From positions 62,001 to 126,000 of the forward strand of contig CAWEYW010000009.1 of assembly GCA_963813415.1 (NCBI GenBank): 64,000 bases of DNA, in the 5' to 3' direction. Both the position numbers and the translations under genes were made by a program. The notes beneath the pieces were generated by a model, which saw nothing but the letters and a program-made list of their open reading frames with translations, was not told the origin of the DNA and searched no databases. Shown here one piece after another: positions 52,216-61,792 of the stretch (position 1 is the first letter of the stretch; every line of letters begins with the position of its first letter). This DNA comes from CAIWHR01 sp963813415. Lineage in GTDB: Bacteria; Pseudomonadota; Gammaproteobacteria; Burkholderiales; Casimicrobiaceae.

Positions 52216-53054
52216 GGATCTCTCCTGGGTTGGGAAATGCCGGAACGTGTCGTGATGCCCGGCCGGAATTTCCTCGGCGTCGGACGCATGCTTGTCGAAA
52301 AGGTCGACATGCAGGATGCGCGTCCAATGCGTATCGATGCACGACATGCTCGGGTTGCCCGCTCGCCGCGCGTCGCTGCTGGATCCACGTAATCGTTCAA
52401 CATCCATTTCGTTGACCTGTCCACGACGCGCCCATCCGATGCGATGGAAACCGGCGGAAGTGCGGGTCGGTCGCGCGCTCGTCGAATCACTGCACCCTTC
52501 GACGAAATGGAGTCTATGCACGCTGTGCAGAAGGCAGATTTCAACCACGCCCTTGATTTGTTTCCTGTGTTGCTTGGTGGGCGCGGTGCGCACTGCGACG
52601 AGGAACATCACCGCCTGCTGCGCAGTCGCGCGTTCGCTGGCGCGGGTTGCGGACGGATCGACGCGCTACATCGGCGTCCGTGTCACGGAGTGCGCGGTGC
52701 CCGGCGCGAGTCGCGGTGGTCGCCCGCGCGGCCCGATCTGTAGCAGGTGCGCTACATGGCGGCGGCAATTCTGTTTCGTTTGTTTCACGGGGGGTCCGTG
52801 GCGCGCCGGAGGACGGGTGGATGGTCGTATGCTGAGGTGCCGAACCGCCCTGCTGCGATCAGGGGATCGCAGGCATCGTGGCAGGTTCACGTCCCACCCC
52901 GAGAGCACGCCAGGTGCGTCACATGTCCGCTTCGTTGGATCATCCGGGAGCTGTGAGGGCGCTGGCCGCGACGCCGGCGCGGGAGAGTTGTACGATCGGC
53001 CAATCCGTCGGTACGCGACCGGTCTTCAGGCCGGCGACCGACCGAAGCAGAGGG
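52216..53054. other. 839-base intergenic region, nothing recognised
   Basis: This is the largest gap in the window. Both strands hold open frames up to several hundred bases, but they have Cys/Arg-biased composition, no ribosome sites and no motifs, and look like chance frames in GC-rich DNA. I see no RNA gene. GCGCTACATSGCGG appears twice (near 52661 and 52751), probably by chance. A promoter for the operon at 53055 should lie within its right part, but no clear hexamers are visible. Confidence 0.45.
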
Positions 53055-53774
53055 ATGGCACTGGTGATCCCGAAAGCCACGATTCTGGTAGTGGACGACG
53101 AGCCCGATGTGCGCGAGGTACTCGAGGAGTACTTCGCTGGCCACGGCTACGCGGTCGTCGGTGCCGCCAGCGCGAGCGACGCCCGGACGATCGTCGCCGA
53201 TCGCGCCGTCGATCTGGCGCTGATCGACATCCATATGCCGGGCGAGGATGGGTTGAGCCTTGCGCGGCACCTGCGCGAGCGCTACGCAGGTGTTGCGATC
53301 GTCATGCTGACGTCGGCGGCAGCGGTGGTCGATCGCATCGTGGGGCTGGAGATGGGCGCCGACGACTACGTCCCGAAGCCCTTCGATCCGCGCGAACTGG
53401 TCGCGCGGGTCAAGAGCGTGCTCCGCCGCACGACACCGGCGGGACGCGCCGACCTCGGTGCGGCGCGGGTTCGGATCGGCCGCTGCGTGCTCGATGTCAG
53501 CGCGCACCGGCTCATGGACGATCACGGCGCAGATGTGCCCATGTCGCCGCTCGAGTTCGACCTCCTGAAGGCCCTCGCCGAGCATCCCAACCGTCCGCTT
53601 TCGCGTGAGCGGATCCTCAATCTCAGCACGCAGCGCGACTGGGATCCATTCGACCGGAGCGTGGATCTGCGCGTGATGCGGCTGCGCAAGAAGATCGAGC
53701 CGGATCCGGAACATCCGAGATACATCCGGACGATACGCAACGAAGGCTACGTGTTCATCCCGGACGGGAGCTGA
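53055..53774 (+). CDS. OmpR-family response regulator
   Basis: A 239-residue regulator. Receiver: ILVVDDEPDVRE, phospho-Asp58 in LIDIHMPGEDG, and KPFDPRELVAR. The winged-helix output contains MSPLEFDLLKALAEHPN and ends with the RYIRTIRNEGYVFIP hairpin. ATG at 53055 follows AGAGGG. It is the first gene of a three-gene signalling unit with the lipoprotein (2 bases after) and the hybrid kinase, so it is probably their output. Confidence 0.93.
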   Translation: MALVIPKATILVVDDEPDVREVLEEYFAGHGYAVVGAASASDARTIVADRAVDLALIDIHMPGEDGLSLARHLRERYAGVAIVMLTSAAAVVDRIVGLEMGADDYVPKPFDPRELVARVKSVLRRTTPAGRADLGAARVRIGRCVLDVSAHRLMDDHGADVPMSPLEFDLLKALAEHPNRPLSRERILNLSTQRDWDPFDRSVDLRVMRLRKKIEPDPEHPRYIRTIRNEGYVFIPDGS

Positions 53775-53776
53775 GG

Positions 53777-54751
53777 GTGATGGAAATACTCTGGAAGGCC
53801 TTGCGCGTCACCCTGTTCGTGGGCCTCGTGGTGGCCGTAGGTGGTTGCATGCGTGAGCCGGAGACCGCCCTGCGGATCGGCACGAACGTCTGGATCGGAA
53901 GCGAGCCGCTTTACCTCGCACGGGATCTCGGCCGTGTGGACTCCGCCGCCGTGCAACTGGTGGAATACCCATCTGCCAGCGAAGTCCTGCGTGCGTATCG
54001 CAACGAGGCCATCGACGGGATGGTCATCAGCCTCGACGAGCTGTTCGGACTCGTCGCGGACGGTTTCAAGCCGCGGATCGTCCTGGTGGTGGATGTTTCC
54101 CACGGTGCGGACGCGGTGGTCGGCCGTGCCGGAATGCGGACGATGCGCGATCTGAAGGGAAAGTCGGTCGCCGTCGAAAGCAGCGCTCTCGGCGCCTTCG
54201 TGCTGAGCCGGGCACTGTCACTCAACGGCATGCAGGCGAGCGATGTCAACGTGGTGCATCTGGAATCGAACGAGCAGCCGAGCGCTTTCGAAAGGCGCGA
54301 GGTGGACGGCGCTGTCACGTTCGATCCCTACCGTGCCCAGTTGCATCGAGCTGGCGCGAGGACGTTGTTCGACAGCAAGGCGATCCCGGGGGAAATCGTT
54401 GACCTTCTGGCCGTACGCGAGGGCGCGCTGGAAAAGCAGCGGAGGGCCGTCCGATCGCTGCTTGGTGGCTGGTTTGCCGCGCTCGACTACGCCAGGGCGA
54501 ACCCGAAGGACGCGGCGCGCCGCATGGCGCTGCGACAGCAGACCACCGCGGACCAGTTCCTCGAGGCACAGCAAGGCCTCCATATCCCATCCCGTGATGA
54601 GAATCTCAGGATGATCGGTGGCGCGACGCCGGAGCTGGCCACGACTGGACGGCGCCTGATGACATTGATGGTCGACGCGAAATTGCTGCGCGCCGGGGTG
54701 GACATCGGGCGCGTCCTTGCGCCCGGACCGTTGGAGGAACTGGCGCGATGA
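53777..54751 (+). CDS. NMT1/TauA-like substrate-binding lipoprotein in a two-component operon
   Basis: A 324-residue binding protein with a lipoprotein signal (residues 1-25, lipobox VGGC, Cys at about 25). The opening RIGTNVWIGSEPLYLARDLG and the DLKGKSVAVESSALGAFVLSRAL segment (partly quoted) are of the NMT1/THI5 type. No ABC permease or ATPase is adjacent. Its gene overlaps the hybrid kinase by 4 bases. It may therefore bind a small ligand in the periplasm and pass the signal to the kinase rather than feed a transporter; this is inferred from context. Confidence 0.85.
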   Translation: MMEILWKALRVTLFVGLVVAVGGCMREPETALRIGTNVWIGSEPLYLARDLGRVDSAAVQLVEYPSASEVLRAYRNEAIDGMVISLDELFGLVADGFKPRIVLVVDVSHGADAVVGRAGMRTMRDLKGKSVAVESSALGAFVLSRALSLNGMQASDVNVVHLESNEQPSAFERREVDGAVTFDPYRAQLHRAGARTLFDSKAIPGEIVDLLAVREGALEKQRRAVRSLLGGWFAALDYARANPKDAARRMALRQQTTADQFLEAQQGLHIPSRDENLRMIGGATPELATTGRRLMTLMVDAKLLRAGVDIGRVLAPGPLEELAR

Positions 54752-57700
54752 TCGGCATACCGACGTCGCTGAAGGTCACCGTTCCGCTGATGCTCATGGG
54801 CTTCGCGGCGACGCTCAGCACGGTGAATCTTCTCTACCACGTGCCGCAGGCCGAGCAAGCCGCGGAGGAAGACAGCCGGAAGCGGTTGGCACAGGAGATG
54901 TCGCGCTTGCAGAGCACCCTGGAGTACCTGTTGCTCAAGGGCGACATGGCGGCGGCGCACCATGAAATCGCGGTGCTGGCGCACAACCACGACGTCGTGC
55001 TCGCGGCGCTGACCGACGACCGCAACGCCGTCATCACGGCGACTCGACATGCCGCGGTGGGGCAGCAGATCGCCGAGGTATTGCCACAATTCGATTTCAC
55101 CCAACTGGCCGGAGCCATCCGCGAACGCCGGGCCGGGATGACCACGGATTCCAACGGCGACGAAATGCTCGGGCACGCAGGGATCCTGATCGGCAGCGAC
55201 CGGGAGGAACTGCGGCCGTCACGAACCGGCAGCGTGTTCCTGATCTACGACCTGAAGCGATACAAGGCCGAGGCACGGGCGCAGGTGGTTCAACAGTCCC
55301 TGTACTGGTCCGGATGGGTCACGGCGCTCGCTTTGGCGATGTGGCTCGTGTTTCACTTCCTGCTGACGCGACGCACCGCCCGGTTGGTGCGTGCGGCCGA
55401 AGAGTTCGCGGCAGGGAACCTCGAGGCCCGCAGCGGCCTCCACGGCCGCGACGAGCTCGCCCGCCTTAGCCGTGCGTTCGACGCCATGGCGCTCGATGTC
55501 GCGGAAACCCAGACGAAACTGCGGCAGGACATCGCCGAGCGTGCGCGCGTGCAACGGGAGCTCGAGAACAGCGAGGCGAGGCTCCAGCAAATCCTCAACA
55601 ACGCGACCGCCGTCGTCTCGGTGAAGGATACGGAAGGGCGCTTTCTCTTCGTGAACCGGCAATGGGAGCATCTGTTCCATCTCCGGCAGTCGGACGTGAC
55701 GGGACGAGCCGACAGTGCATGTCTTTCCGACAAGATCGCGCCTGCGTTTCGTACCAATGATCTGCTGGTGCTGGAACGGAACGCACCGATGGAATTCGAG
55801 GAGACCGCTGCGCTGGATGATGGCCTGCACACCTACATCTCGATCAAGTTCCCTCTCCAGGACGCGACGGGCGTGGCGTACGCCGTTTGCGGCATCTCCA
55901 CCGACATCACCGAGCGCAAGCGTGCCGACGAGGCGCTGCGCGTGTCGGAGGCAAGCTACCGGGCGATCTTCGATGCCGCCGAGGATTCGATCCTCGTCCA
56001 CGACATGGAGAGTGGCGCGATCGTCGACGTGAACCCGAAGGCCTGTGCGACTTTCGGCTACACGCGCGAGGAGTTCCGCCACATCGACGTCGGCACGCTC
56101 GGTACGGGCGTGCGCCCATATACGCAGCAGGATGCCATGGAGTTGATCGGGCGTGCGGCCGCGGGAGAGCAGTTGCGCGTCGAGTGGCACGGCAAGAGCA
56201 GAGACGGCAGCTTGCGTTGGCACGAAGTGTTCATCAAGCGTGTGACGATCGGCGGACACGATCGAGTGCTGGTGCTCGCGCGCGACGTCACCGGGCGCAA
56301 GATCGCCGAAGCCGCACTGCGGGCGAGCGAGGAGCAGTATCACTCGATGTTCTGCGCATCGATCGATGGACTCGCGCTGTGGAACGCCGCGGGTGAGATC
56401 GTCGACACCAATCCTGCACTGTGGCGGATGTATGGCTACGGTGACGACGAGCCTTCGGTGCTGCCGTCGGGAAGCTACACGGCCCCCTGTTACAACCCCG
56501 AGTTCCTCAGCGCTGTCGTGGCCGGGGAGGCGCTTCACGCCGAAGTGACGGATGTGCGCAAGGACGGCTCGCCCATCCATCTCGAGGTGCATGGCATTCC
56601 CATGCAATACCAGGGGAAGCCCCATGTACTCACCATCGCCCGCGACATCACCGAGAAGAGGCGTTCGGCGCAAGAGCTCGCGCACCAGCGTGAGTCGCTC
56701 TACCAGCGTGAAAAGCTGGCTGCGCTTGGTTCACTGCTTGCGGGCGTCGCCCACGAGCTCAACAATCCGCTGTCGGTCGTCGTGGCCCGGGCGGTGCTTC
56801 TCGAAGAACGGGGAGCGCCTGCCACCCAGGCCGCGGCGGTGAAGATTCGCAACGCCGCCGAGCGTTGCGCGCGCATCGTGCGGACGTTCCTCGCCATGGC
56901 CCGCCAGCAACAGCCGGAGCGGGTTCCCGTGGCGATCAATGACGTGGTCTCGGCGGCGCTCGACATCACCGGCTATGCCATTCGGACGAGCAGCATCGAC
57001 GTGCAGCTCGATCTGGCGAAGGACATCCCACTGATCCTCGCCGACGCCGACCAGTTGCACCAGGTCGTTCTCAATCTGATCATCAATGCGCAGCAGTCTC
57101 TGCAGGAGCAACCCGCGCCTCGATGGATCCGCGTGGCCAGCCGTTTCGATCCGGTTGCCGGCGTGATCCGCATCACGGTTTCCGATAACGGACCGGGCAT
57201 TCCATCGCATCTTCGTGCTCGGGTATTCGAGCCGTTCTTCACGACCAAGCCGATCGGCATCGGCACGGGCGTTGGCCTGGCCGTGAGTCTGGGAATCGTC
57301 GAGGCTCATGGCGGTACGCTTACGGTCGCTTGTCCGGACGAAGGCGGTGCAATGTTCACCATTGCCCTGCCAGTGAACGCGCTGGATGCTGCCGGCACCG
57401 ATACCGTGCCCGCGGTCAAGGCCCCCGCGAGCCGACGCAGGATCCTGATCGCTGATGACGAGGCGGAGATCCGTGAGGCCCTCGCTGAAATCCTTGCCGG
57501 GGCGCGCCACCGCGTCGTGACGGTCGGCTCCGGCCGGGAAGCGTTGCAGCACTTGCAAGCGGAGCAGTACGACGTCATTCTCACGGACATTCGCATGCCG
57601 GATCTCGACGGGCGCGCGCTGTATCACGAAATCGAACAGCGCTGGCCCGCACAGGCGGCTCGCGTCGTGTTCGTCACCGGCGATACGCTGGCCTCCGGCC

Positions 57701-57819
57701 TTCGGGACTTTGTGTCCGAGAGTGGCCGACCGGTCATCGAGAAACCGTTTCTTCCGAGCGAAGTCCGCCGTGTGGTCGCGGAAATCGCTACGGAGGGTGG
57801 CGTGGCCGCCCGCGACTGA
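54748..57819 (+). CDS. hybrid sensor histidine kinase (HAMP, three PAS, HisKA, HATPase, receiver)
   Basis: A 1023-residue membrane kinase. Residues 1-215 have two membrane helices around a periplasmic sensor. A HAMP domain follows (about 205-260). Three PAS domains span about 270-640 (QQILNNATAVVSVKD; ASYRAIFDAAEDSILVHD; EEQYHSMFCASIDGLALW). HisKA has His669 in LAGVAHELNNPLSVV. HATPase has NLIINAQQSL and VFEPFFTTKPIGIGTGVGLA. A C-terminal receiver carries Asp947 in LTDIRMPDLDG. The periplasmic part may contact the lipoprotein encoded just upstream, whose stop it overlaps by 4 bases. Confidence 0.92.
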   Translation: MIGIPTSLKVTVPLMLMGFAATLSTVNLLYHVPQAEQAAEEDSRKRLAQEMSRLQSTLEYLLLKGDMAAAHHEIAVLAHNHDVVLAALTDDRNAVITATRHAAVGQQIAEVLPQFDFTQLAGAIRERRAGMTTDSNGDEMLGHAGILIGSDREELRPSRTGSVFLIYDLKRYKAEARAQVVQQSLYWSGWVTALALAMWLVFHFLLTRRTARLVRAAEEFAAGNLEARSGLHGRDELARLSRAFDAMALDVAETQTKLRQDIAERARVQRELENSEARLQQILNNATAVVSVKDTEGRFLFVNRQWEHLFHLRQSDVTGRADSACLSDKIAPAFRTNDLLVLERNAPMEFEETAALDDGLHTYISIKFPLQDATGVAYAVCGISTDITERKRADEALRVSEASYRAIFDAAEDSILVHDMESGAIVDVNPKACATFGYTREEFRHIDVGTLGTGVRPYTQQDAMELIGRAAAGEQLRVEWHGKSRDGSLRWHEVFIKRVTIGGHDRVLVLARDVTGRKIAEAALRASEEQYHSMFCASIDGLALWNAAGEIVDTNPALWRMYGYGDDEPSVLPSGSYTAPCYNPEFLSAVVAGEALHAEVTDVRKDGSPIHLEVHGIPMQYQGKPHVLTIARDITEKRRSAQELAHQRESLYQREKLAALGSLLAGVAHELNNPLSVVVARAVLLEERGAPATQAAAVKIRNAAERCARIVRTFLAMARQQQPERVPVAINDVVSAALDITGYAIRTSSIDVQLDLAKDIPLILADADQLHQVVLNLIINAQQSLQEQPAPRWIRVASRFDPVAGVIRITVSDNGPGIPSHLRARVFEPFFTTKPIGIGTGVGLAVSLGIVEAHGGTLTVACPDEGGAMFTIALPVNALDAAGTDTVPAVKAPASRRRILIADDEAEIREALAEILAGARHRVVTVGSGREALQHLQAEQYDVILTDIRMPDLDGRALYHEIEQRWPAQAARVVFVTGDTLASGLRDFVSESGRPVIEKPFLPSEVRRVVAEIATEGGVAARD

Positions 57820-58114
57820 GCCGTGCGGCGGGTTACCCGATAGCCTTCGACCAGACGGCGAACGCGAGCCCGCGACCCGCGTCGCACGTACCAAGGCATT
57901 CGTGCAGCGGCAAGAGTCTGTTCGCGCTCACCTGACCCGCGGTGCTGCGTGAAACAAACGCGACAAAACCTCCCCGTCGTTGACGTACCCGTGCAGTAAA
58001 CCCCGTCTAGAGTGCAAGGCGTCACAAGTGCATCGTGGTTCGCGGGTGCGAGCAGGCGTGCGCTTCCAGGCGTGCCCGCACCGCCCGTCGAGCCGCACCT
58101 ATCGGGGAAAGCTG

Positions 58115-58804
58115 ATGAAACGAGGGTCATTCGGCAGTTCGTCGATCGTATCCGTCCGGACGTTTGACGTGACGGCCATGGGCCGGGGATGGATGGCCAA
58201 CTGTCTGGTTGCTGAGGTACCCCTGCGCGGGGCGGCTGCATTGCCTCACAGCGGGACGGACTGCGGCACCTGGGGCGAGCCGAACGCATCTTCGGCCGTG
58301 CCGGAACGAATGCGCAGCAGCCGCTTGCCGCACACGGATCCGGAGACCTGGCGGCGCACGGGCCGCACCGCGGGCGCGAAACTCCCGGCCGACCCCGCCG
58401 ATGGTCGCAACGTCGAGCCAGGGAATGTGCGTCGTGTGACGTTGCCTGAGCGCAATGCTCACGTCGGCGCCGTTGCCTTTGCGCCGCGTGTTGCCACGGC
58501 TTCAACGCAGGAGGCAGTAGGTGACAGGCGCGTGTTCGTGCGACGCCTTCCTCCGACCCGGACGTGGATAGATCGCGCCGCCTTGGGGGCGCTCGCCATC
58601 GTCATGGCCGTCATGACCATGGGTGCGCTGGTCGTGCTGCCCGCGACACTCGATCATCTCCGGGCGGCTGCGTTACAGGGAGTGGCCGCAGCGCCGGTTG
58701 CCGGCACCGCTCGGGCGACGATGCGGGCCGAGGCTCCTGAGGCGGCAGGCGTGCCGGGCTACGTCAGGGCATCCGCGCGGCGGGACCGCGTCCATTCTCG
58801 CTGA
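58115..58804 (+). CDS. possible membrane-anchored protein of unknown function
   Basis: A 229-residue frame. The first 150 residues are polar and unlike any family I know. The last 80 have GC-rich third positions and a membrane helix flanked by charges: RRLPPTRTWIDRAALGALAIV, then MTMGALVVLPATLDHL. ATG at 58115 has GGGGAAAG upstream. The true start may be later (a GTG near 58518 would give just the helix and tail). It overlaps the end of the minus-strand receiver remnant by about 40 bases. Whether the N-terminal part is translated is doubtful. Confidence 0.4.
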   Translation: MKRGSFGSSSIVSVRTFDVTAMGRGWMANCLVAEVPLRGAAALPHSGTDCGTWGEPNASSAVPERMRSSRLPHTDPETWRRTGRTAGAKLPADPADGRNVEPGNVRRVTLPERNAHVGAVAFAPRVATASTQEAVGDRRVFVRRLPPTRTWIDRAALGALAIVMAVMTMGALVVLPATLDHLRAAALQGVAAAPVAGTARATMRAEAPEAAGVPGYVRASARRDRVHSR

Positions 58805-59140
58805 TCGAGGCGAGAAGCGCCTGCAGCGCCCCGATCTCGGCCGGCTTGATGAGGTGACGGTCGAATCCGGCCGCGTGCGTCCGACGGCGGTCCTCCTCCT
58901 GGCCCCACCCGGTCAAGGCAACGAGTGCAGTGCGGCGCCCGGGAAAGCGGGTGCGAATCCTGCGCGCCACTTCGTAGCCATCGATCCCCGGCATGCCGAT
59001 GTCGAGCAGGACCACCGCCGGATCGTATGCGTCGAAGGCGTCGAGCGCCTCGCGACCGTTCTGCGCCACGCGCACGTCGGCACCAAACCGCGCGCAGGCG
59101 CGGGAGCTCGCTGGCGTCATCCGTGTCGGGCCGGAGGTGC
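58764..59140 (-). pseudogene. stand-alone response-regulator receiver domain, frameshifted
   Basis: The minus strand encodes receiver sequence RFGADVRVAQNGREALDAFD, then VVLLDIGMPGIDGYEVARRI with phospho-acceptor Asp, TALVALTGWGQEEDR and a Lys-containing LIKPAEIGALQALL end. The first strand with its acidic pair is not in this frame. A neighbouring frame supplies TDDASELPRLRA immediately before, as expected if a one-base change near 59108 split the gene. The leading ILVVDD strand is missing altogether, so a second lesion is likely. Confidence 0.55.
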
Positions 59141-59429
59141 GAAAGTCCCTCCGAGGCGCCCTGGAACGACCGCTGTTGGTGATTGCCGTCGGTCACAGCA
59201 CGCTCCGCGGACACGAACAAGAAAGTGTACTACGGTCGTCGGCGACGGGCGGTTCGACACTGCTGCCGCGGGCGGGCCGATGCGCTTGGCCGGGTACGAC
59301 CGTTACGCTCGATGGCCGGTATCGCGGGCTGCCGCCGGCAAGGGAACGTACCCCGTTGTCCACGTCGGCGACGCCGCGCGTTGCGTTCGGTCAACAAGAA
59401 CTCCGGGCACTCCCTCAGAATGGGATGCC

Positions 59430-61763
59430 GTGACCATCACGAACAACAACGATACCGCCGTGAGTGTCGCGCTCGAACGCCGCGTTGACCTCGACGCCCC
59501 TGCCGGGCGCATGTCACGGCACACCCGCGCACCAGCGTCCACGGCCACGTCAACGAAGCGCGCCCCGGCGGCCGATCCCTATATCCGCATCGCCGAAGCG
59601 GAAGCCACCACGATTCCCGACGAGTCCGCGGCACCGGACGCCGATCTCGAATGGTGGTTCGTGCAGGGCTGGTACGAGGGTCCATCCGGGGGCCGCCGCC
59701 ATTTCCTCACCAGCATTTTCCGGCACCGTCCCGCGTCTGCCAGTCCGGGTGACGGGCATGGCTATTCCCTGCTGCTCTCCGTGCTCGTCGACGGCGTGCA
59801 ACATGCGCACTCCCGCATCGATCCACGAAGCGTGGCGCTCGTGCTCGATCCGCGGCACGAACCGCGCGAGGTGAAGCTCGACCGACGCTTCGTCGCAGCG
59901 TATCGGGACGAGCTTGCCCGTCACGGACCGCCGGAGCCCTTCGTGCTCGATGCGCGACCGGTCGAGATCGGTGCCCGGCCATTCCGGCTCGCATGGGGCG
60001 ACTTCTCCATAGAACAAACGCGTTCCGGATTCGCGCTCGCTTTTTGCGAGCCTGCCGCCGGTGCGCGTTGTGCGTTCGAGCTCACCCCCAGCCGCCCGCG
60101 CATCCTGGCGGAAGGCATCGGCGAGCCGTGCACATCGGCTTTGGCTTACGCGACGTATCCGACCATGCGCCTGACCGGAATGTGCGGCGATGAACGGGTG
60201 GAGGGCGAGGCCTGGTTCGACCATCAATGGGGGGCCGCAGAGTCCTGGGCGCTGCTGCGCTCGGCGCGCGACCGCGTCCTCGGCTGGGATTGGCTTGGCA
60301 TCAACCTCGATGACGGCACCGAGCTCCTGATCATCCGGCTGCGCGACGTCACGACGCGCCGCGCTGTCGATACCTGCGCCATCGTGCGCCGGCCTGGTGA
60401 AGCCCCGCGCGTTCTGCGCGCACTGAGTCTGCATCCGCGCACGTTCTGGGAGAGTCCGAGAACACATGTGCGATACCCGGTGTCGTGGCGCATTCGCATC
60501 CCGGGTCTCGATGCGAAACTCGTGTTCAAGCCGTTGGCGCAGGACCAGGAGCTGCACGTATTCGGGCCTGGTCGTGCCGTCTGGGAAGGTGCCGGCACGA
60601 TCGCGGGTTCGATCGGCGGCCGCGCAGCCGCGGGCAGGGGCCGCCTCGAGTTGCACGGTTACGGATTCCTACTCGATGGCAAATCGTATTTCCAGGCGTT
60701 GTCGCGTGAGGTCGACGCCTGTGTGGCATCCGTATTCCCGCCGCACGTGGACGAGGAGGCGCTTTGCCGCTTCGCCGGCGTCCCGGAATGGCGGCGCGAT
60801 CCGGCGTGCTACAACGCCGGCGTGGCGGCGCCCGTGTGGGACCTGATGGCGCGTCGCGGCAAGCAGTGGCGGGCGATCTACAATTTATTGCTGCTCGAGG
60901 CGTTCGGCGTACCGTGCAAGCGCTACGCCGACATTGCCTCGGCGGTGCCGGAGCTCGTGCACACGGCGTCGCTGATCATCGATGACATCGAGGACAGTTC
61001 CACGACGCGCCGAGGCGGTCCCTGCATTCACCTGGTGCACGGCGTCGACGTCGCGCTCAACGCTGCCAATACGGTCTATTTTCTCCCGTTCCTGGTCATC
61101 GCCGACCATCCTGGTCTCACGGACGCACAGCGCGTCGAGGCCTACAAGCTGCTCTTTCGCGGATTCACGCGGGCGCACCTCGGGCAGGCCCTCGACATCC
61201 AGTGGTCGAAGCATGTTGCCGACGTGGTCGATGCCTGGCAGAGCGAACACTTCGGCGAGAGGATCCTGCAGATGTACGCGGACAAGACGTCGGCTCTGAT
61301 CGAGCTTGCGGCCGAATGCGTGTGCATCGTGGCCGCCGCGGATCCCGCCGCGCGTGCGGCGTGCATTGCGTTCGCGCGACGGCTGGGGGTGGCGTTTCAG
61401 ATCATCGACGACGTGCTCAATTTCAGCGCGTCGGCGCGCTGGGGCAAACGCTGCGGCGAGGATCTTGCCGCCGGCAAGCCGACGTATGCCATCTATCGCG
61501 CATGGCGCGCGCTGCCGGCGGCGGAACGCGCGGAGCTTGCGCGGATCCTGGCCGACGGCGAGCTGCGCGCCGGGCCCGCGGCGGTCACCAAAGGCATGGA
61601 GCTCGTCCGCAGCTCGGGTGCGCTCGAGCTTTGTCGTGACGAGGCGCGCGCGATGGTCGACGCGGGATGGCATGACCTCTCCCCGCATCTGCGTCAAACC
61701 GAGGCGAAGATCATGCTCCGCTGCCTGTGCGCAAATCTGGTCGATACCGTGTACGAGAGCTGA
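59430..61763 (+). CDS. fusion of CrtC/AttH-like domain and polyprenyl (GGPP-type) synthase
   Basis: A 777-residue protein in two parts. Residues about 60-420 resemble CrtC/AttH lipocalin-like hydratase/secreted-hydrolase proteins: DADLEWWFVQGWYEG at 70-84, then ERVEGEAWFDHQWGAAESWALL and LGWDWLGINLDDGTELLI. Residues about 480-777 are a trans-prenyltransferase with first Asp-rich motif IIDDIEDSS (FARM, about 515-523) and a second IIDDVLNF (about 657-664), with the last Asp replaced by Asn. KXGKQW, RAHLGQALDIQW and GKPTYAIYRAW segments fit isoprenyl synthases. The start is uncertain: GTG at 59430 is in frame and GC3-rich from there; ATG 59511 is the alternative. It probably makes a polyprenyl diphosphate and then hydrates or modifies an isoprenoid or carotenoid; the coupling is inferred. 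Confidence 0.8.
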   Translation: MTITNNNDTAVSVALERRVDLDAPAGRMSRHTRAPASTATSTKRAPAADPYIRIAEAEATTIPDESAAPDADLEWWFVQGWYEGPSGGRRHFLTSIFRHRPASASPGDGHGYSLLLSVLVDGVQHAHSRIDPRSVALVLDPRHEPREVKLDRRFVAAYRDELARHGPPEPFVLDARPVEIGARPFRLAWGDFSIEQTRSGFALAFCEPAAGARCAFELTPSRPRILAEGIGEPCTSALAYATYPTMRLTGMCGDERVEGEAWFDHQWGAAESWALLRSARDRVLGWDWLGINLDDGTELLIIRLRDVTTRRAVDTCAIVRRPGEAPRVLRALSLHPRTFWESPRTHVRYPVSWRIRIPGLDAKLVFKPLAQDQELHVFGPGRAVWEGAGTIAGSIGGRAAAGRGRLELHGYGFLLDGKSYFQALSREVDACVASVFPPHVDEEALCRFAGVPEWRRDPACYNAGVAAPVWDLMARRGKQWRAIYNLLLLEAFGVPCKRYADIASAVPELVHTASLIIDDIEDSSTTRRGGPCIHLVHGVDVALNAANTVYFLPFLVIADHPGLTDAQRVEAYKLLFRGFTRAHLGQALDIQWSKHVADVVDAWQSEHFGERILQMYADKTSALIELAAECVCIVAAADPAARAACIAFARRLGVAFQIIDDVLNFSASARWGKRCGEDLAAGKPTYAIYRAWRALPAAERAELARILADGELRAGPAAVTKGMELVRSSGALELCRDEARAMVDAGWHDLSPHLRQTEAKIMLRCLCANLVDTVYES

Positions 61764-61792
61764 CCCATCAGCGCACCGGTCGTTGGACCGGA

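Noticed and set aside
52292..53054. Open frame running into the response regulator region
   Set aside because: Cys/Arg-rich composition with no ribosome site; the response regulator starts at 53055 in a different frame.
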